Assembly (NCBI RefSeq): GCF_026153455.1
Contig: NZ_CP110629.1
Span: 2,356,001 to 2,420,000, forward strand
Length of the DNA stretch: 64,000 nucleotides
Source of the DNA: Marinimicrobium sp. C6131
GTDB taxonomy: Bacteria > Pseudomonadota > Gammaproteobacteria > Pseudomonadales > Cellvibrionaceae
Reading direction: 5' to 3'
In this document: in pieces, positions 1 to 9,664 of the stretch
How the letters are laid out: every line of letters starts with the position of its first letter
How positions within the stretch are numbered: position 1 is the first letter of the stretch
Notes under the pieces: model-generated
Seen by the model: only the letters and a program-made list of their open reading frames with translations
The model's database searches: none
Told to the model about the DNA's origin: nothing
Program-made: the position numbers and the translations under genes

Positions 1-535
1 TGAGACCGGCGGCATCGGCCAGGGCGCGGTAAATGCCGACGTGCCCCAGGTCGATGTGCTGGCGGGGTAGTCCGGCCAGCGCCAGAGATTCGAGCAGCAA
101 CGACACGACCTCGATGTCAGCCCGAGTGCCCGGCTCACCGAAAAATTCCACACCGGCCTGAATGGGGGTACGGGTGGCGAGAGGATTCTTGGGCTTGGCG
201 TGCACCACATGACCCGCGTAGCAGAGGCGATTGGCGCCCGTCAGCGTAAAACTGTGGGCATCCATCCGGGCGGTCTGCGGCGTGATATCGGCGCGGATCC
301 CCAGAGTGCGCCCCGAAAGCTGATCGGTCACCTTGAAGGTCAGCAGGTCCACATCGCGGCCCAGACCAGTGAGCAGAGAGTCGGTGTACTCCAGCAACGG
401 CGGAATCACCAGGTCGTAACCCCAGGTGCGGTAAAGGTCTACCAGACGACGGCGCAGTTGCTCGATGGCCTCGGCCTCGGCAGGCAGAATTTCCTCAACA
501 CCGTCGGGCAACAGCCAGCGGTCAGCATAGGTCAT
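1..535 (-). CDS. hisZ: ATP phosphoribosyltransferase regulatory subunit HisZ (partial, 3' end outside window)
   Basis: I translated the minus strand from the ATG at 535; the frame stays open to the window edge, giving the first ~178 residues. The protein starts MTYADRWLLPDGVEEILP and carries class II aminoacyl-tRNA synthetase-like motifs (PPLLEYTDSLL, then the TFKVTDQLSGRTLGIRADIT region and QTARMDAH). This is the HisRS paralogue HisZ, which lacks aminoacylation activity and serves as the regulatory subunit for short-form HisG in the first step of histidine biosynthesis. It is the last visible gene of the hflKC-DUF2065-hisZ run, an order known from pseudomonads and relatives. The C-terminus lies beyond base 1. 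Confidence 0.9.
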   Translation of the reverse strand, partial: MTYADRWLLPDGVEEILPAEAEAIEQLRRRLVDLYRTWGYDLVIPPLLEYTDSLLTGLGRDVDLLTFKVTDQLSGRTLGIRADITPQTARMDAHSFTLTGANRLCYAGHVVHAKPKNPLATRTPIQAGVEFFGEPGTRADIEVVSLLLESLALAGLPRQHIDLGHVGIYRALADAAGL

Positions 536-627
536 AACAGACTCGAACAGTTGTTGGATTCAGCGTACGCAATGGTCTCGGTCGGGGAACAACACCTGGC
601 GCAGACGCTACCGGGTGAAGACAACGC

Positions 628-813
628 CTAGCGAAGCCAAAACAGCAGACCGGCCCCGATAAGCATGCTTACCAGCCCCATGGTACGCAGTCGGCGATCA
701 TCCACCCTGGCCAGTGTTGCCACGGCCTGGCGCCACCGCTGGGGGTACAGAAACGGAAGTATGCCTTCGATCACCAGCATCAGGCAGAAGGCACGCGCGA
801 GATCATCCCACAT
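628..813 (-). CDS. DUF2065 family small inner-membrane protein (YjeT-like)
   Basis: This 61-residue protein starts at MWDDLARAF; a GGGAG lies about a dozen bases upstream. An in-frame ATG at 837 would add eight residues, but the family normally begins MW(S/D)DL, so I prefer 813. It has two hydrophobic segments (around residues 6-22 and 43-60) separated by a basic loop with PQRWRQAV. Such proteins sit between hflC and hisZ/purA in many gammaproteobacteria. The function is unknown; the position suggests a link to the HflKC membrane complex, but that is inference. Confidence 0.8.
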   Translation of the reverse strand: MWDDLARAFCLMLVIEGILPFLYPQRWRQAVATLARVDDRRLRTMGLVSMLIGAGLLFWLR

Positions 814-912
814 GGCGGCCACTCCCAAACCGGACACAAAAAACCGGGCGCTCTACGCGCCCGGCGGCAGGATTTTAGCACTTTTTGCCGAGAAATGGTG
901 CCCATTCACCGG

Positions 913-1788
913 CTATTTTTGGCCCTCGGCGTCCTTCAGGTACTGAAAGAACTCGCTCGACGGATCCACCACCAGAAGGTCATCGCTGCCATTGAACGCA
1001 TTTCTGTAGGCGTTCAGGCTGCGAACAAAGGCATAGAAGTCCGGATTCTGGTTGAACGCCGCCGCGTAAATGGCGGCCGCCCGGGCATCCCCGTCACCGC
1101 GCAGCAGTTCGGCATCGCGATAGGCATTGGCCTCGAGAACCGCCCGCTGGCGATCGGCGTCCGCCCGAATGACTTCGGCCTGCTCACGACCGGTCGCCCG
1201 GTATTCGCGGGCCTCTTTCTCCCGGTCGGCGGCCATCCGGTCAAACACCGATTCACTGACATCCTCCGGCAGATCGATCCGTTTTACACGGATATCGATG
1301 ACTTCAACCCCCAACAGCTCCATGGCGGTTTCGTTCATCTGGGCGGTAAGGTCCTCCATCAGCTTGTCCCGCTCACCGGAGACCACTTCATGGAGCGTGC
1401 GGCGACCGACCTCGTTGCGCAAACCGTCCGCCACCCGGGAAGCCAGACGGGCATCGGCCACATCTTCCTGGCCACCGGTGGCCTTGTAGTAGGCTTCGAC
1501 GTTCTTGACCCGCCACTTGGCATAGGAGTCGACGATCAGACGCTTATTCTCGACCGTATAGAAACTCTCCGGACGCGCGTCGGCAGTGAGTATGCGACCA
1601 TCGAACTTGCGCACCCGATCGGCAAACGGCAGTTTGATATGCACCCCGGGCTCGACATCCGCATTCACCAACGCACCGAAGCGAAGCACGACCGCTCGCT
1701 CGTACTCATTGACAATGAATACGGTATTGGCGCCAACCAGAACCAGAACGCCCAGCAGGACCAGGGTAAAGATACCTTTATTGGACAT
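913..1788 (-). CDS. hflC: HflC, SPFH/band-7 membrane protein, modulator of FtsH protease
   Basis: This is a full-length 291-residue protein. It has one N-terminal membrane anchor (about residues 5-25, GIFTLVLLGVLVLVGANTVF), then a periplasmic SPFH/band-7 domain (NEYERAVVLRFG, GVHIKLPFADRV) and a charged coiled-coil stretch (DREKEAREYRATGREQAE). HflC and HflK assemble into a large inner-membrane cage that encloses FtsH and limits its access to membrane substrates. Its ATG overlaps the hflK stop by one base (TGATG), so the two are translationally coupled. Confidence 0.96.
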   Translation of the reverse strand: MSNKGIFTLVLLGVLVLVGANTVFIVNEYERAVVLRFGALVNADVEPGVHIKLPFADRVRKFDGRILTADARPESFYTVENKRLIVDSYAKWRVKNVEAYYKATGGQEDVADARLASRVADGLRNEVGRRTLHEVVSGERDKLMEDLTAQMNETAMELLGVEVIDIRVKRIDLPEDVSESVFDRMAADREKEAREYRATGREQAEVIRADADRQRAVLEANAYRDAELLRGDGDARAAAIYAAAFNQNPDFYAFVRSLNAYRNAFNGSDDLLVVDPSSEFFQYLKDAEGQK

Positions 1789-2954
1789 CAGCGAATATCC
1801 CCCCGAGTATTGGTTCGCGTGGCGCTGGATGGGCGACGGTTGAGCTCCCGGGTCACCTGTTCGGTGACATCCCGCAGCGCTTCGGCGGTCATACCGGTCT
1901 GGCCGGTGTTGCCGGTCGCTCCATCGCTCTGACGGTTCTGCAGTCGGTCGAGCGGCAGATACATCATGTTATTGCCGTCTTCCACATCCACCATGACTTT
2001 GCTGGCCTTGGAAAACACTTCCTCGACCGCATCAATGTAGAGGCGGCGGCGGGTCACTTCAGGTGCCTTTTCAAACTCGGCCATCAACAGTTCAAAACGG
2101 CGAGACTCACCTTCCGCCTCGGCCACCACGCGAGCGCGATAGGCTTCCGCCTCTTCAATCATTCGCTGGGCCTGACCACGAGCCTGGGGAATGACGGAGT
2201 TCGCATAGGCCTGGGCTTCGTTCTTCAGGCGCTCTTCATCCTCTTTGGCCTTGATCACATCATCAAAGGCATCGCGCACCTCTTCCGGCGGACGGGCCTC
2301 CTGGATGTTCACTTCACGCACCTCAATGCCGGCACCGTAACTGTCCAGATAGTTCTGCAGGCGCTGCTGTACCTCATCGGCGATCAACTGGCGCCCACCG
2401 GAAAGCACCTGATTGATCTCACTCGAGCCCACCACATGACGCAATGCGCTGTCGGCGGCCTGGCGCAGACTGTTTTCCGGATCGCGGACATTCAGAACAA
2501 ACGCCTTCACATCGTTGACGTTGTACTGGACGGTAATCGGCAGTTCGACGATGCTTTCGTCCTGGGTCAGCATAAGCCCGCGCGAGGGGTACTGACGCTC
2601 CTCGGTGACATTTTCCACAAAGACCGTCGTAATCAACGGCGCATTCCAGCGCAGACCGGCATCTTTGATTTCCTGGAACGCACCGAACTGCAGGACCACC
2701 GCGCGCTCTTTGGCATCGACCACATAGAAGCCGAGCACAAAATAGATGGCCGCGGCGATCAGCAACACAATACCCACCAGGGGCGCGGCACTGCCTGCGC
2801 CACCACCACTGCCGGAGCCGCCGCCCGAGCCGCCAAACAGACCGTTCAGGCGATCTCGAAACTTCTTCCAGGCTTCATCCAAGTCTGGCGGGCCGCTGTT
2901 GTTGCCGCCGCCCCAGGGGTCCTTACCCCCGCCTCCCGGTTCATTCCAGGCCAT
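1788..2954 (-). CDS. hflK: HflK, SPFH/band-7 membrane protein, modulator of FtsH protease
   Basis: This 388-residue protein starts at MAWNEPGGGGKDPWGGG, the canonical HflK start; the open frame continues upstream to 3113, but that part overlaps hflX and looks unlike the family. The N-terminus is Gly-rich (residues 7-55), followed by one membrane span (~58-78) and an SPFH domain (VVLQFGAF, YNVNDVKAFVLNV, INQVLSGGRQ). An alanine- and glutamate-rich helical stretch follows, then a polar tail (NRQSDGATGNTGQTG). It is the partner of HflC, 1 bp overlap downstream, and lies about 120 bp downstream of hflX on the same strand. Confidence 0.95.
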   Translation of the reverse strand: MAWNEPGGGGKDPWGGGNNSGPPDLDEAWKKFRDRLNGLFGGSGGGSGSGGGAGSAAPLVGIVLLIAAAIYFVLGFYVVDAKERAVVLQFGAFQEIKDAGLRWNAPLITTVFVENVTEERQYPSRGLMLTQDESIVELPITVQYNVNDVKAFVLNVRDPENSLRQAADSALRHVVGSSEINQVLSGGRQLIADEVQQRLQNYLDSYGAGIEVREVNIQEARPPEEVRDAFDDVIKAKEDEERLKNEAQAYANSVIPQARGQAQRMIEEAEAYRARVVAEAEGESRRFELLMAEFEKAPEVTRRRLYIDAVEEVFSKASKVMVDVEDGNNMMYLPLDRLQNRQSDGATGNTGQTGMTAEALRDVTEQVTRELNRRPSSATRTNTRGDIR

Positions 2955-3073
2955 ATTGACTCTCCGTCGATTAACGTCTTTCCCGGGTGACATGCACCCG
3001 GGAATGGGTATTCTGATACCAGCGAGCAAAACGCTCCGGCAGGAACGAGATTCTAGCAAAGTCGAGGGGCGCT

Positions 3074-4390
3074 CTAACAGGCAATTCGGTCTGAATCGTC
3101 CCCGTCGGCCCAATGCAACTGGTCGTAACGCAACTTTTCGGCACTGAGCAGACGCATCAGATCGCTCTTCGGCAACCGCACATCCAGCAACACCGATCCG
3201 TCATCGCCATGTTGCTCATCGGCAACGGCCTGCTGCTGATACAGGCGAGCCCGCAGTCGCCCCTGTTCCGGCTTCAACTGCAGCTTACCCGCCACCATCT
3301 CCCGCCCCAGGGCATCAGAGATGGCCTCCAACAGCAATTCGACGCCCTGGCCGGTCTGCGCGGACAGCCATACCGCAATTGGCTTGCCGTGGTCATCGCG
3401 ATCGATACGGGGCTCCATGCCCAGCAGGTCAATCTTGTTGTAGACCCGCAGCTCAGGCAGCTCAGCCGCGCCAATTTCCGCCAGCACTTCCTCGACCTGT
3501 TCAATATTGTGCATCCGCTCTTCCGCGGCGGCATCAATGACATGCAGCAACAGACTGGAGTTGCTGGCCTCCTCGAGGGTCGCGCGGAACGCCTGCACCA
3601 GCTTGTGCGGCAAATGGCTGATGAACCCCACCGTATCCGCCAGAATCAACGCCCCCACATCGGGCACCTCGAGTCGGCGCATGGTCGGGTCCAGAGTCGC
3701 GAACAACTGGTTTTCCGCGAACACCTTCGCATCGGTAATCTGGTTGAAGAGGGTCGACTTGCCGGCGTTGGTATAACCCACCAGGGACACGGTGGGAATA
3801 TCCGCCCGCTGACGGGAACGACGCCCCTGGTCGCGCTGGGTGCGCACTTTTGCCAGACGCTTTTCAATGGCGGTGATCCGCCCGCGCAGCAATCGGCGGT
3901 CGGTTTCGAGCTGGGTTTCACCCGGACCCCGCAGACCGATCCCCCCTTTCTGCCGCTCCAGGTGGGTCCAGCCGCGCACCAGTCGGGTGGACATATGGCG
4001 CAACTGAGCCAGCTCAACCTGCAGCTTACCTTCGAAGGTCCGGGCACGCTGGGCAAAAATATCCAGAATCAGCCCCGTGCGGTCCAGCACCCGGCATTCA
4101 AGGGCCCGCTCGAGGTTGCGCTCCTGACTGGGAGACAGGGTGTGATTGAAGATCACCAGCTCCGCGCCATTTTCCTTGACCAGTGCCTGCAGCTCTTCGA
4201 GCTTGCCGGTACCGACAAAGTATTTGGCATGGGGCGCGGCGCGCTGACCACCCACCAGGGCAACAGGGTCACCACCAGCAGAGAGTACCAGCTCTTCAAA
4301 TTCTCGGGGGTCTTCCGGCGCTTGGCCGTGGGAGAGATCCAGGTGAACCAGCACGGCCAGTTCACCGGAGTCGGGACGATCAAAAAACAA
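3074..4390 (-). CDS. hflX: HflX, ribosome-associated GTPase
   Basis: This is a complete 438-residue protein. It has an N-terminal HflX domain (VGTGKLEEL, IFNHTLSPSQERNLE, RTGLILDIFAQRA), a conserved linker (GIGLRGPGETQLE) and a GTPase domain with the P-loop GYTNAGKST at about residues 205-213, G3 DTVGF and G4 NKID. HflX splits stalled ribosomes, notably after heat stress. It follows hfq by 20 bp on the same strand, as in the conserved hfq-hflX-hflKC operon. Confidence 0.96.
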   Translation of the reverse strand: MFFDRPDSGELAVLVHLDLSHGQAPEDPREFEELVLSAGGDPVALVGGQRAAPHAKYFVGTGKLEELQALVKENGAELVIFNHTLSPSQERNLERALECRVLDRTGLILDIFAQRARTFEGKLQVELAQLRHMSTRLVRGWTHLERQKGGIGLRGPGETQLETDRRLLRGRITAIEKRLAKVRTQRDQGRRSRQRADIPTVSLVGYTNAGKSTLFNQITDAKVFAENQLFATLDPTMRRLEVPDVGALILADTVGFISHLPHKLVQAFRATLEEASNSSLLLHVIDAAAEERMHNIEQVEEVLAEIGAAELPELRVYNKIDLLGMEPRIDRDDHGKPIAVWLSAQTGQGVELLLEAISDALGREMVAGKLQLKPEQGRLRARLYQQQAVADEQHGDDGSVLLDVRLPKSDLMRLLSAEKLRYDQLHWADGDDSDRIAC

Positions 4391-4410
4391 GTAGTTACCT
4401 CAGCGGCAGA

Positions 4411-4671
4411 TTACTCGGCCGGTGCTTCCTCGCCTTCACCTTCTGCCGGATTCAGCAGAGGGACACGCACAGCGCGAGAGGGCACAACCGTGGAAATGGC
4501 GTGCTTGTACACCATCTGGCTGACGGTATTTTTCAACAGCACGACAAACTGGTCGAACGATTCAACCTGACCCTGCAACTTGATGCCGTTTACCAGGTAA
4601 ATGGATACCGGTACACGCTCTTTGCGCAGTACGTTCAGGTAAGGGTCTTGTAAACTATGCCCTTTTGACAT
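4411..4671 (-). CDS. hfq: Hfq, RNA chaperone
   Basis: This 86-residue protein carries the Sm1 motif ([29 protein letters not shown]) and Sm2 motif ([13 protein letters not shown]). Gln8, Phe42-type and Lys/His residues that bind RNA are present. Hfq forms hexameric rings that pair small RNAs with mRNAs. The acidic C-terminal tail (GEGEEAPAE) is short compared with the E. coli protein. A purine-rich AAGGAG lies just before the ATG. The 113-bp gap to miaA could hold its own promoter, but I could not pick one with confidence. Confidence 0.97.
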   Translation of the reverse strand: MSKGHSLQDPYLNVLRKERVPVSIYLVNGIKLQGQVESFDQFVVLLKNTVSQMVYKHAISTVVPSRAVRVPLLNPAEGEGEEAPAE

Positions 4672-4784
4672 GGTTATTCTCCTTATCGAGATAGGAATTT
4701 ATCCGCCTAAGTCCTCTCCGAAAGGGTGTCGAGAGGGGGCGGCCAGAAAAACATGAAAAACTGACTAGGATTCTCACACCGCTA

Positions 4785-5777
4785 TTATATGGTCTTAGTA
4801 CCCATAGAATTCAAGGTGTTCTTAACAATTTCTTGCAAGTTGAGATCCAGACCGGACTCGTCCTGCGTGTAAATCCACGAGAGTGAAGGCCAACCCCGCA
4901 GCCACGTCAGCTGGCGCTTGGCCAGCTGGCGCGTCGCGACCACACCACGTTCACACAGCACGTCCCGGCCCATCCGTGGCCCCGATCCCTCCAGGCCGTC
5001 CAGGTACTCCCAGACCTGCCGGTAGCCCACCGCCCGTATTGCCGGCAGGCTCGGTGCCAGGTCCCCTCGAGCACGCAGGGCTTTGACCTCGTCGATCAGC
5101 CCCTGTTCCAACATCTGCTCGAAGCGCGTGTGTATACGCTGGTGCAGCACCTTGCGATCACGGGGGGATATGGCCAACTGGGTGACCTCGAAGCGCTCGG
5201 TAAACGCCGGGCCGGCCTGGGCCCGCTGCTCCCGACGCAATTGGGTCATGGTTTTGCCGCTGACCCGATAGACTTCCAGGGCACGACTGAGGCGTTGGGA
5301 GTGGTTAGGATGGATTTCGGCCGCGATTTCAGGGTCCACGTCGGCCAACTGCGCATGAATATGGGGCCAGCCGTGTTCAGCGGCTTCGCGCTCGATGGCC
5401 TCGCGCACCGTCGAGTCTGCCTCGGGCATGGGTGCCAGGCCGTCCAACAGGGCTTTAAAGTAGAGCATGGTGCCGCCCACCAACAGCGGAATGCGGCCAG
5501 CCGCGTGAATGTCGGCGATTTCCCGCTCGGCGTCGACCCGAAAGTCCGCCGCCGAGTAAGGATCGGCCGGATCGCGGATATCAATCAACCGGTGCGGCGC
5601 CCGGGCGAGCTCTTCGGCGGTGGGTTTGGCGGTGCCGATGTTCATGCCCCGGTAGACGAGGGTGGAGTCGACACTGATCAGCTCCACCGGCAGGTGTTCG
5701 CGCAGGGCCATGGCCAGGGCGGTTTTGCCGGAGGCGGTGGGGCCCATCAGGAGAATGACTTTTTGGCGGTTGGTCAT
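4785..5777 (-). CDS. miaA: tRNA dimethylallyltransferase MiaA
   Basis: This 330-residue protein transfers dimethylallyl from DMAPP to N6 of A37 in tRNAs reading UNN codons. The P-loop GPTASGKT spans residues 12-19, followed by [21 protein letters not shown] (family motif; catalytic Asp/Thr region), [14 protein letters not shown] and [12 protein letters not shown]. The [12 protein letters not shown] motif sits near the C-terminus. It lies 9 bp downstream of mutL, so the pair is probably co-transcribed, and hfq follows, as in enterobacteria and pseudomonads. Confidence 0.96.
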   Translation of the reverse strand: MTNRQKVILLMGPTASGKTALAMALREHLPVELISVDSTLVYRGMNIGTAKPTAEELARAPHRLIDIRDPADPYSAADFRVDAEREIADIHAAGRIPLLVGGTMLYFKALLDGLAPMPEADSTVREAIEREAAEHGWPHIHAQLADVDPEIAAEIHPNHSQRLSRALEVYRVSGKTMTQLRREQRAQAGPAFTERFEVTQLAISPRDRKVLHQRIHTRFEQMLEQGLIDEVKALRARGDLAPSLPAIRAVGYRQVWEYLDGLEGSGPRMGRDVLCERGVVATRQLAKRQLTWLRGWPSLSWIYTQDESGLDLNLQEIVKNTLNSMGTKTI

Positions 5778-5786
5778 TGGGTTCAG

Positions 5787-7658
5787 TTACTGCCCGCGCA
5801 TAAAGAGCTTGTCGAGTTCATCCAGGGACTGCAGGGCCCAGGTGGGGCGGCCGTGGTTGCACTGGCCGCTGCGTTCGGTGGCTTCCATATCCCGCAGCAG
5901 CGCATTCATCTCCGGAATGGTCAGGCGGCGATTGGCGCGCACCGACCCGTGACAGGCCATGGTCGAGAGCAACTCATTGATCCGCTGCTGAATCCGCTCA
6001 CTGCTGCCGTACTCGATCAGATCCGACAGCACATCCCGCACCAACTGCGCCACCGGCGCGCGATTGAGCAACGCCGGCACCTGGCGGACCAGGAGCGTTT
6101 CCGGGCCGGCCCGCTGCAACTCAAAGCCCAACTGCGTAAATGTGTTGGCGTGCTCCTCGGCACAGTCCGCCTCCTTCTGGCTCACCGCAATGCTCTCCGG
6201 CACCAGCAGCGGCTGAGTCTGCAGGCCACCCTGGGCAAAGGCCGCCTTCATCCGCTCATAGGTGATGCGCTCGTGGGCGGCGTGCATATCGACGATGATC
6301 AACCCTTGGGCATTTTCGGCCAGGATGTAAATCCCCTTCAACTGCGCAATGGCATAGCCCAGCGGCGGCACCTCGCCATCCTCAGACTCCGGCATCGGCC
6401 TGGGCGCCGACGGAGCCGCCGCCCCACCGTACTGGCCCTGGTACCCGGCGCCGCCATTGAACGGCTGATGAAGAGTGCCGTACTGGCGCATCTGCTCCGC
6501 GACCGCCCCCGGGGCGGGCGCACCGGGGGGCTGATACCCACCCGCCGGATGACTGGCGGCGGCCAGGCCCATGGGCGCCTGGCGAAACTCGCCCGCGGCA
6601 GCTCCGCTCAGGGCCGGCTCGGGCGCCTCGGCCTCCGACTCCAGACGATCCCCCGGGCGGACCTGGGCCAGGGCGTGATGCAGGCTGCTGAAAATGAAGT
6701 CGTGCACCCGGCGATTGTCCCGGAAGCGTACCTCATGCTTGGTCGGGTGCACGTTGACATCCACCGTGGACGGGTCCACTTCCAGATAGAGCACAAACGC
6801 CGGGTGACGTCCATGATAGAGCACGTCCTGGTAAGCCTGACGAACCGCATGCCCCACCAGTTTGTCGCGAATGGCCCGACCGTTGACATAAAAATGCTGC
6901 AGATCCGCCTGACTGCGATTGAAGCTCGGTTGCGCCACCCAGCCCCACAGACGCAGTCCGGACCGCTCAATGTCGATATGCAGCGCCTGCTCCATGAACG
7001 CCGGACCGCACACCTGAGCGACTCGGCGCTCGCGTTCAATCTGGGTGTGAGCTTCACGCCAGCTGTACACCGCGCGATTGTTATTGCGCAGGGTGAAGGC
7101 GACATCGAACCGGGACAGGGCCTGCCGCTTGATCACATCGTCCAGGTGGTTGTACTCGGTCTTTTCCGTGCGCAGGAATTTACGCCGGGCGGGGGTATTG
7201 AAAAACAGATCCCGCACTTCCACCGTGGTGCCTTTGGGATGGGCCGCCGGCGCCAGCTCGGCCTGCATATCGCGCCCTTCGGCGGTCACCTGCCAGCCGG
7301 CGCTCTCATCGCTGGTGTTACTGGTCAAGGTCAGGCGTGCCACGGAGCTGATACTGGCCAGCGCCTCACCGCGAAACCCGAGGGTCGCCACCGCCTCCAG
7401 GTCGTCCAGCTCGCGAATCTTGCTGGTCGCATGACGACTCAGCGCCAGGGGCAGATCGGATTTATCGATGCCCCCGCCGTTATCGCGCACCCGCATCAGC
7501 TTAATACCACCGTCCTCAACATCCACCTCAACGCGGGTCGCACCCGCGTCCAGGCTGTTTTCCAGCAGCTCCTTGATAACCGAAGACGGGCGCTCCACCA
7601 CCTCACCGGCGGCGATCTGGTTGGCGAGACGGGGGTTGAGCAATTGAATTCTAGACAT
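5787..7658 (-). CDS. mutL: DNA mismatch repair protein MutL
   Basis: This 623-residue MutL has an N-terminal GHKL ATPase ([22 protein letters not shown]), then a transducer domain ([10 protein letters not shown]). A Pro/Gly/Ala-rich linker around residues 340-425 precedes a C-terminal dimerisation domain. The C-terminal part contains [12 protein letters not shown], which fits the endonuclease pattern D-x-H-A-x2-E-x4-E with Met in the second position. Nicking activity is therefore plausible, unlike the E. coli protein; this is inference from the motif. It follows amiB by about 46 bp. Confidence 0.96.
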   Translation of the reverse strand: MSRIQLLNPRLANQIAAGEVVERPSSVIKELLENSLDAGATRVEVDVEDGGIKLMRVRDNGGGIDKSDLPLALSRHATSKIRELDDLEAVATLGFRGEALASISSVARLTLTSNTSDESAGWQVTAEGRDMQAELAPAAHPKGTTVEVRDLFFNTPARRKFLRTEKTEYNHLDDVIKRQALSRFDVAFTLRNNNRAVYSWREAHTQIERERRVAQVCGPAFMEQALHIDIERSGLRLWGWVAQPSFNRSQADLQHFYVNGRAIRDKLVGHAVRQAYQDVLYHGRHPAFVLYLEVDPSTVDVNVHPTKHEVRFRDNRRVHDFIFSSLHHALAQVRPGDRLESEAEAPEPALSGAAAGEFRQAPMGLAAASHPAGGYQPPGAPAPGAVAEQMRQYGTLHQPFNGGAGYQGQYGGAAAPSAPRPMPESEDGEVPPLGYAIAQLKGIYILAENAQGLIIVDMHAAHERITYERMKAAFAQGGLQTQPLLVPESIAVSQKEADCAEEHANTFTQLGFELQRAGPETLLVRQVPALLNRAPVAQLVRDVLSDLIEYGSSERIQQRINELLSTMACHGSVRANRRLTIPEMNALLRDMEATERSGQCNHGRPTWALQSLDELDKLFMRGQ

Positions 7659-7704
7659 GCGCTCTCAATAGGGTTGAAGGCCACCGAAAAGGTGGCCACG
7701 AGCC

Positions 7705-9102
7705 TCAACTCGATGGAATTTTCAGCACCTGTCCGACCTGGATCACGTGACCATTGAGGCCGTTCTCCCGCCGGATGGCGTCCACACTGACATTGTGCTG
7801 GCGGGCGATAGCGCTAAGGGTATCGCCGCGACTGATGGTGTACTCCCGCGCATCACCACCGCCCTGGCGACGATTGGCCAGGTAGGTTCCCGCCGGTGGC
7901 TGGCGCTCGAAGTATCGGCGCACCCCCTGCCCGATGCGGTCCGCCATCTGCTGTCGATACTGGGCCGTAGCCAGCTTGCGCGCCTCACCCGGGTTGGAGA
8001 TAAAGCCGGTTTCCACCAGAATGGACGGCACATCAGGCGATTTGAGCACGGCGAAACCGGCCTGCTCGACCCGGGGTTTGTGCAGGCGGGAAATGCCACC
8101 GAGGGACTCGAGCACTTCCTTGCCCACCGTCAGACTCGAATTGAGCGTCGCGGTCATGGACAGGTCCACCAACACACCGGCGAGCACTTCGTCCTTGTCT
8201 TCGAGGCTGACACTGCCTACCCCGCCGATCAGATCGGCCTCGTTTTCGCGTTCAGCCAGAAACCGGGCGGTCTCACTGGTGGCGCCGCTGCGCGACAGCG
8301 CAAACACCGAACTGCCATTGGCGGAGGGGTGGGTAAAGGCATCGGCGTGAATCGACACAAACAGATCGGCCTGCATCTTGCGGGCAATATTGCGACGCTC
8401 CCGCAAGGGGACATAGTAGTCACCGGTCCGCACCAGCTTGGCTTCGTATCCGGGGATCGCATTGAGCTCCCGAACCAGCCGCTTGGCAATATCAAAGACC
8501 ACGTTCTTTTCGTACAGTTTACCGGGACCGATGGCCCCCGGATCTTCACCGCCATGTCCGGCGTCCACCGCAATCACCACATTGCGATCCCCGCCGGTTT
8601 TGGCCGGCGTTTTGTCGGCGAGCGTTTCCGCCCGACTTTTGCCCTGATCGTGCAAATCGATCACCAGGCGATCGTTTGTGCCGGCATGGCGCTTGAGCAG
8701 AAAACTCTTGGGACGCACCGACTCCTTCAGGTCAAACACCACCCGCAGGGTGCCGTCACTGCGGTGGGCACTGCGAACCCGCCGGATGGGCGTATCCTCC
8801 AACGCCAGATCGTCCAGGCTGGCCTTGAGTCGGGTATCGGCAACGTCCACGACCACCCGGCTCGGTGAACTCAGGGAGAACAGTTTATGATCGACCGGGC
8901 CACTGAGATCAAATACCAACCGTGTATGGTCCGGCGCGCGCCACAGACGAACACTGTCGACGTCGGCAGCCGTGACTGGGAGAGCCGCACTGCCCACCAG
9001 GAACACCAGTGCGCCCCATTGAACCGCTTTTTGTATCCAGGCTGTTTTCAAAGCGCTTTTCCCGACACGATTGTTGACTCCATCACTGACGGCCCGACCC
9101 AC
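7705..9102 (-). CDS. amiB: N-acetylmuramoyl-L-alanine amidase AmiB (AMIN + Amidase_3 + LysM)
   Basis: This 465-residue exported peptidoglycan amidase splits septal murein during cell separation. Its order is a signal peptide with a long basic n-region (hydrophobic core WGALVFLVGSAALPVTA), then an AMIN domain, then Amidase_3 with zinc-site motifs (AVDAGHGGEDPG, then the catalytic Glu in ETGFISNPGEA), and one C-terminal LysM repeat (YTISRGDTLSAIARQHNVS). The start used is a GTG at 9102 whose Shine-Dalgarno-like AAGGA abuts it directly, so a start a few codons downstream is possible. Neighbours tsaE and mutL match the conserved order. Confidence 0.94.
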   Translation of the reverse strand: MGRAVSDGVNNRVGKSALKTAWIQKAVQWGALVFLVGSAALPVTAADVDSVRLWRAPDHTRLVFDLSGPVDHKLFSLSSPSRVVVDVADTRLKASLDDLALEDTPIRRVRSAHRSDGTLRVVFDLKESVRPKSFLLKRHAGTNDRLVIDLHDQGKSRAETLADKTPAKTGGDRNVVIAVDAGHGGEDPGAIGPGKLYEKNVVFDIAKRLVRELNAIPGYEAKLVRTGDYYVPLRERRNIARKMQADLFVSIHADAFTHPSANGSSVFALSRSGATSETARFLAERENEADLIGGVGSVSLEDKDEVLAGVLVDLSMTATLNSSLTVGKEVLESLGGISRLHKPRVEQAGFAVLKSPDVPSILVETGFISNPGEARKLATAQYRQQMADRIGQGVRRYFERQPPAGTYLANRRQGGGDAREYTISRGDTLSAIARQHNVSVDAIRRENGLNGHVIQVGQVLKIPSS

Positions 9103-9130
9103 TCCTTCCCAACGTTACTGATGGTTGGGG

Positions 9131-9664
9131 TCATTGATCACCCCGGGAGCGCGAGGTTCCCTCTCCGGAGTATTCCACGCCAGAGGAGCCTGCCCAATGC
9201 GCCAACCACTGCTCACCGAGCGATGTTCCACCCTGCAGGCAAGCGCTCCGGCCACTCCCTTCAACCACCACTGTAACCCGCAGATCCGGCTCCGGTAAAA
9301 TGCCCGCACCCCGCTCAGGCCACTCAATGACGCACACATCTCCGGCCTTAAAATAATCCCGAATGCCCATATATTCCAGTTCTTCGGGGTCCCCCAGCCG
9401 ATAGAGGTCAAAATGGTTGAGGGTGCGCCCGCTCAGCTCATAGGGCTCCACCAGCGTATAGGTGGGACTCTTAACCGCACCTGAATGCCCCAGCCCCCGC
9501 AACACCCCCCGACACAGGGTGGTCTTGCCCGCGCCCAGGTTACCCTCGAGAAATACCACCAGTCCCTCCGACCAGTCGAGCAGGGCCTGGCCCATCGTCG
9601 AGCCCAGATTGAGCGTTGCCGCCTCGTCGGCCAGGTAGACCCGGCGAGCGTCGGACTCACGCAT
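9131..9664 (-). CDS. tsaE: tRNA threonylcarbamoyladenosine biosynthesis ATPase TsaE
   Basis: This 177-residue protein has the P-loop EGNLGAGKTTL and the TsaE signatures SPTYTLVEPY, HFDLYRL and VIEWPERG. TsaE works with TsaB and TsaD in the last step of t6A37 tRNA modification. The start overlaps the end of nnrD by 8 bp, indicating coupling. The C-terminal ~25 residues (after HWAGSSG) are polar and not part of the family core. Confidence 0.94.
   Translation of the reverse strand: MRESDARRVYLADEAATLNLGSTMGQALLDWSEGLVVFLEGNLGAGKTTLCRGVLRGLGHSGAVKSPTYTLVEPYELSGRTLNHFDLYRLGDPEELEYMGIRDYFKAGDVCVIEWPERGAGILPEPDLRVTVVVEGSGRSACLQGGTSLGEQWLAHWAGSSGVEYSGEGTSRSRGDQ

Noticed and set aside
5130..7757. 875-residue open frame on the plus strand opposite miaA and mutL
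   Set aside because: It runs antisense to two well-supported genes, has no recognisable domains and is rich in His, Arg, Gln and Gly as expected from the complement of GC-rich coding DNA.
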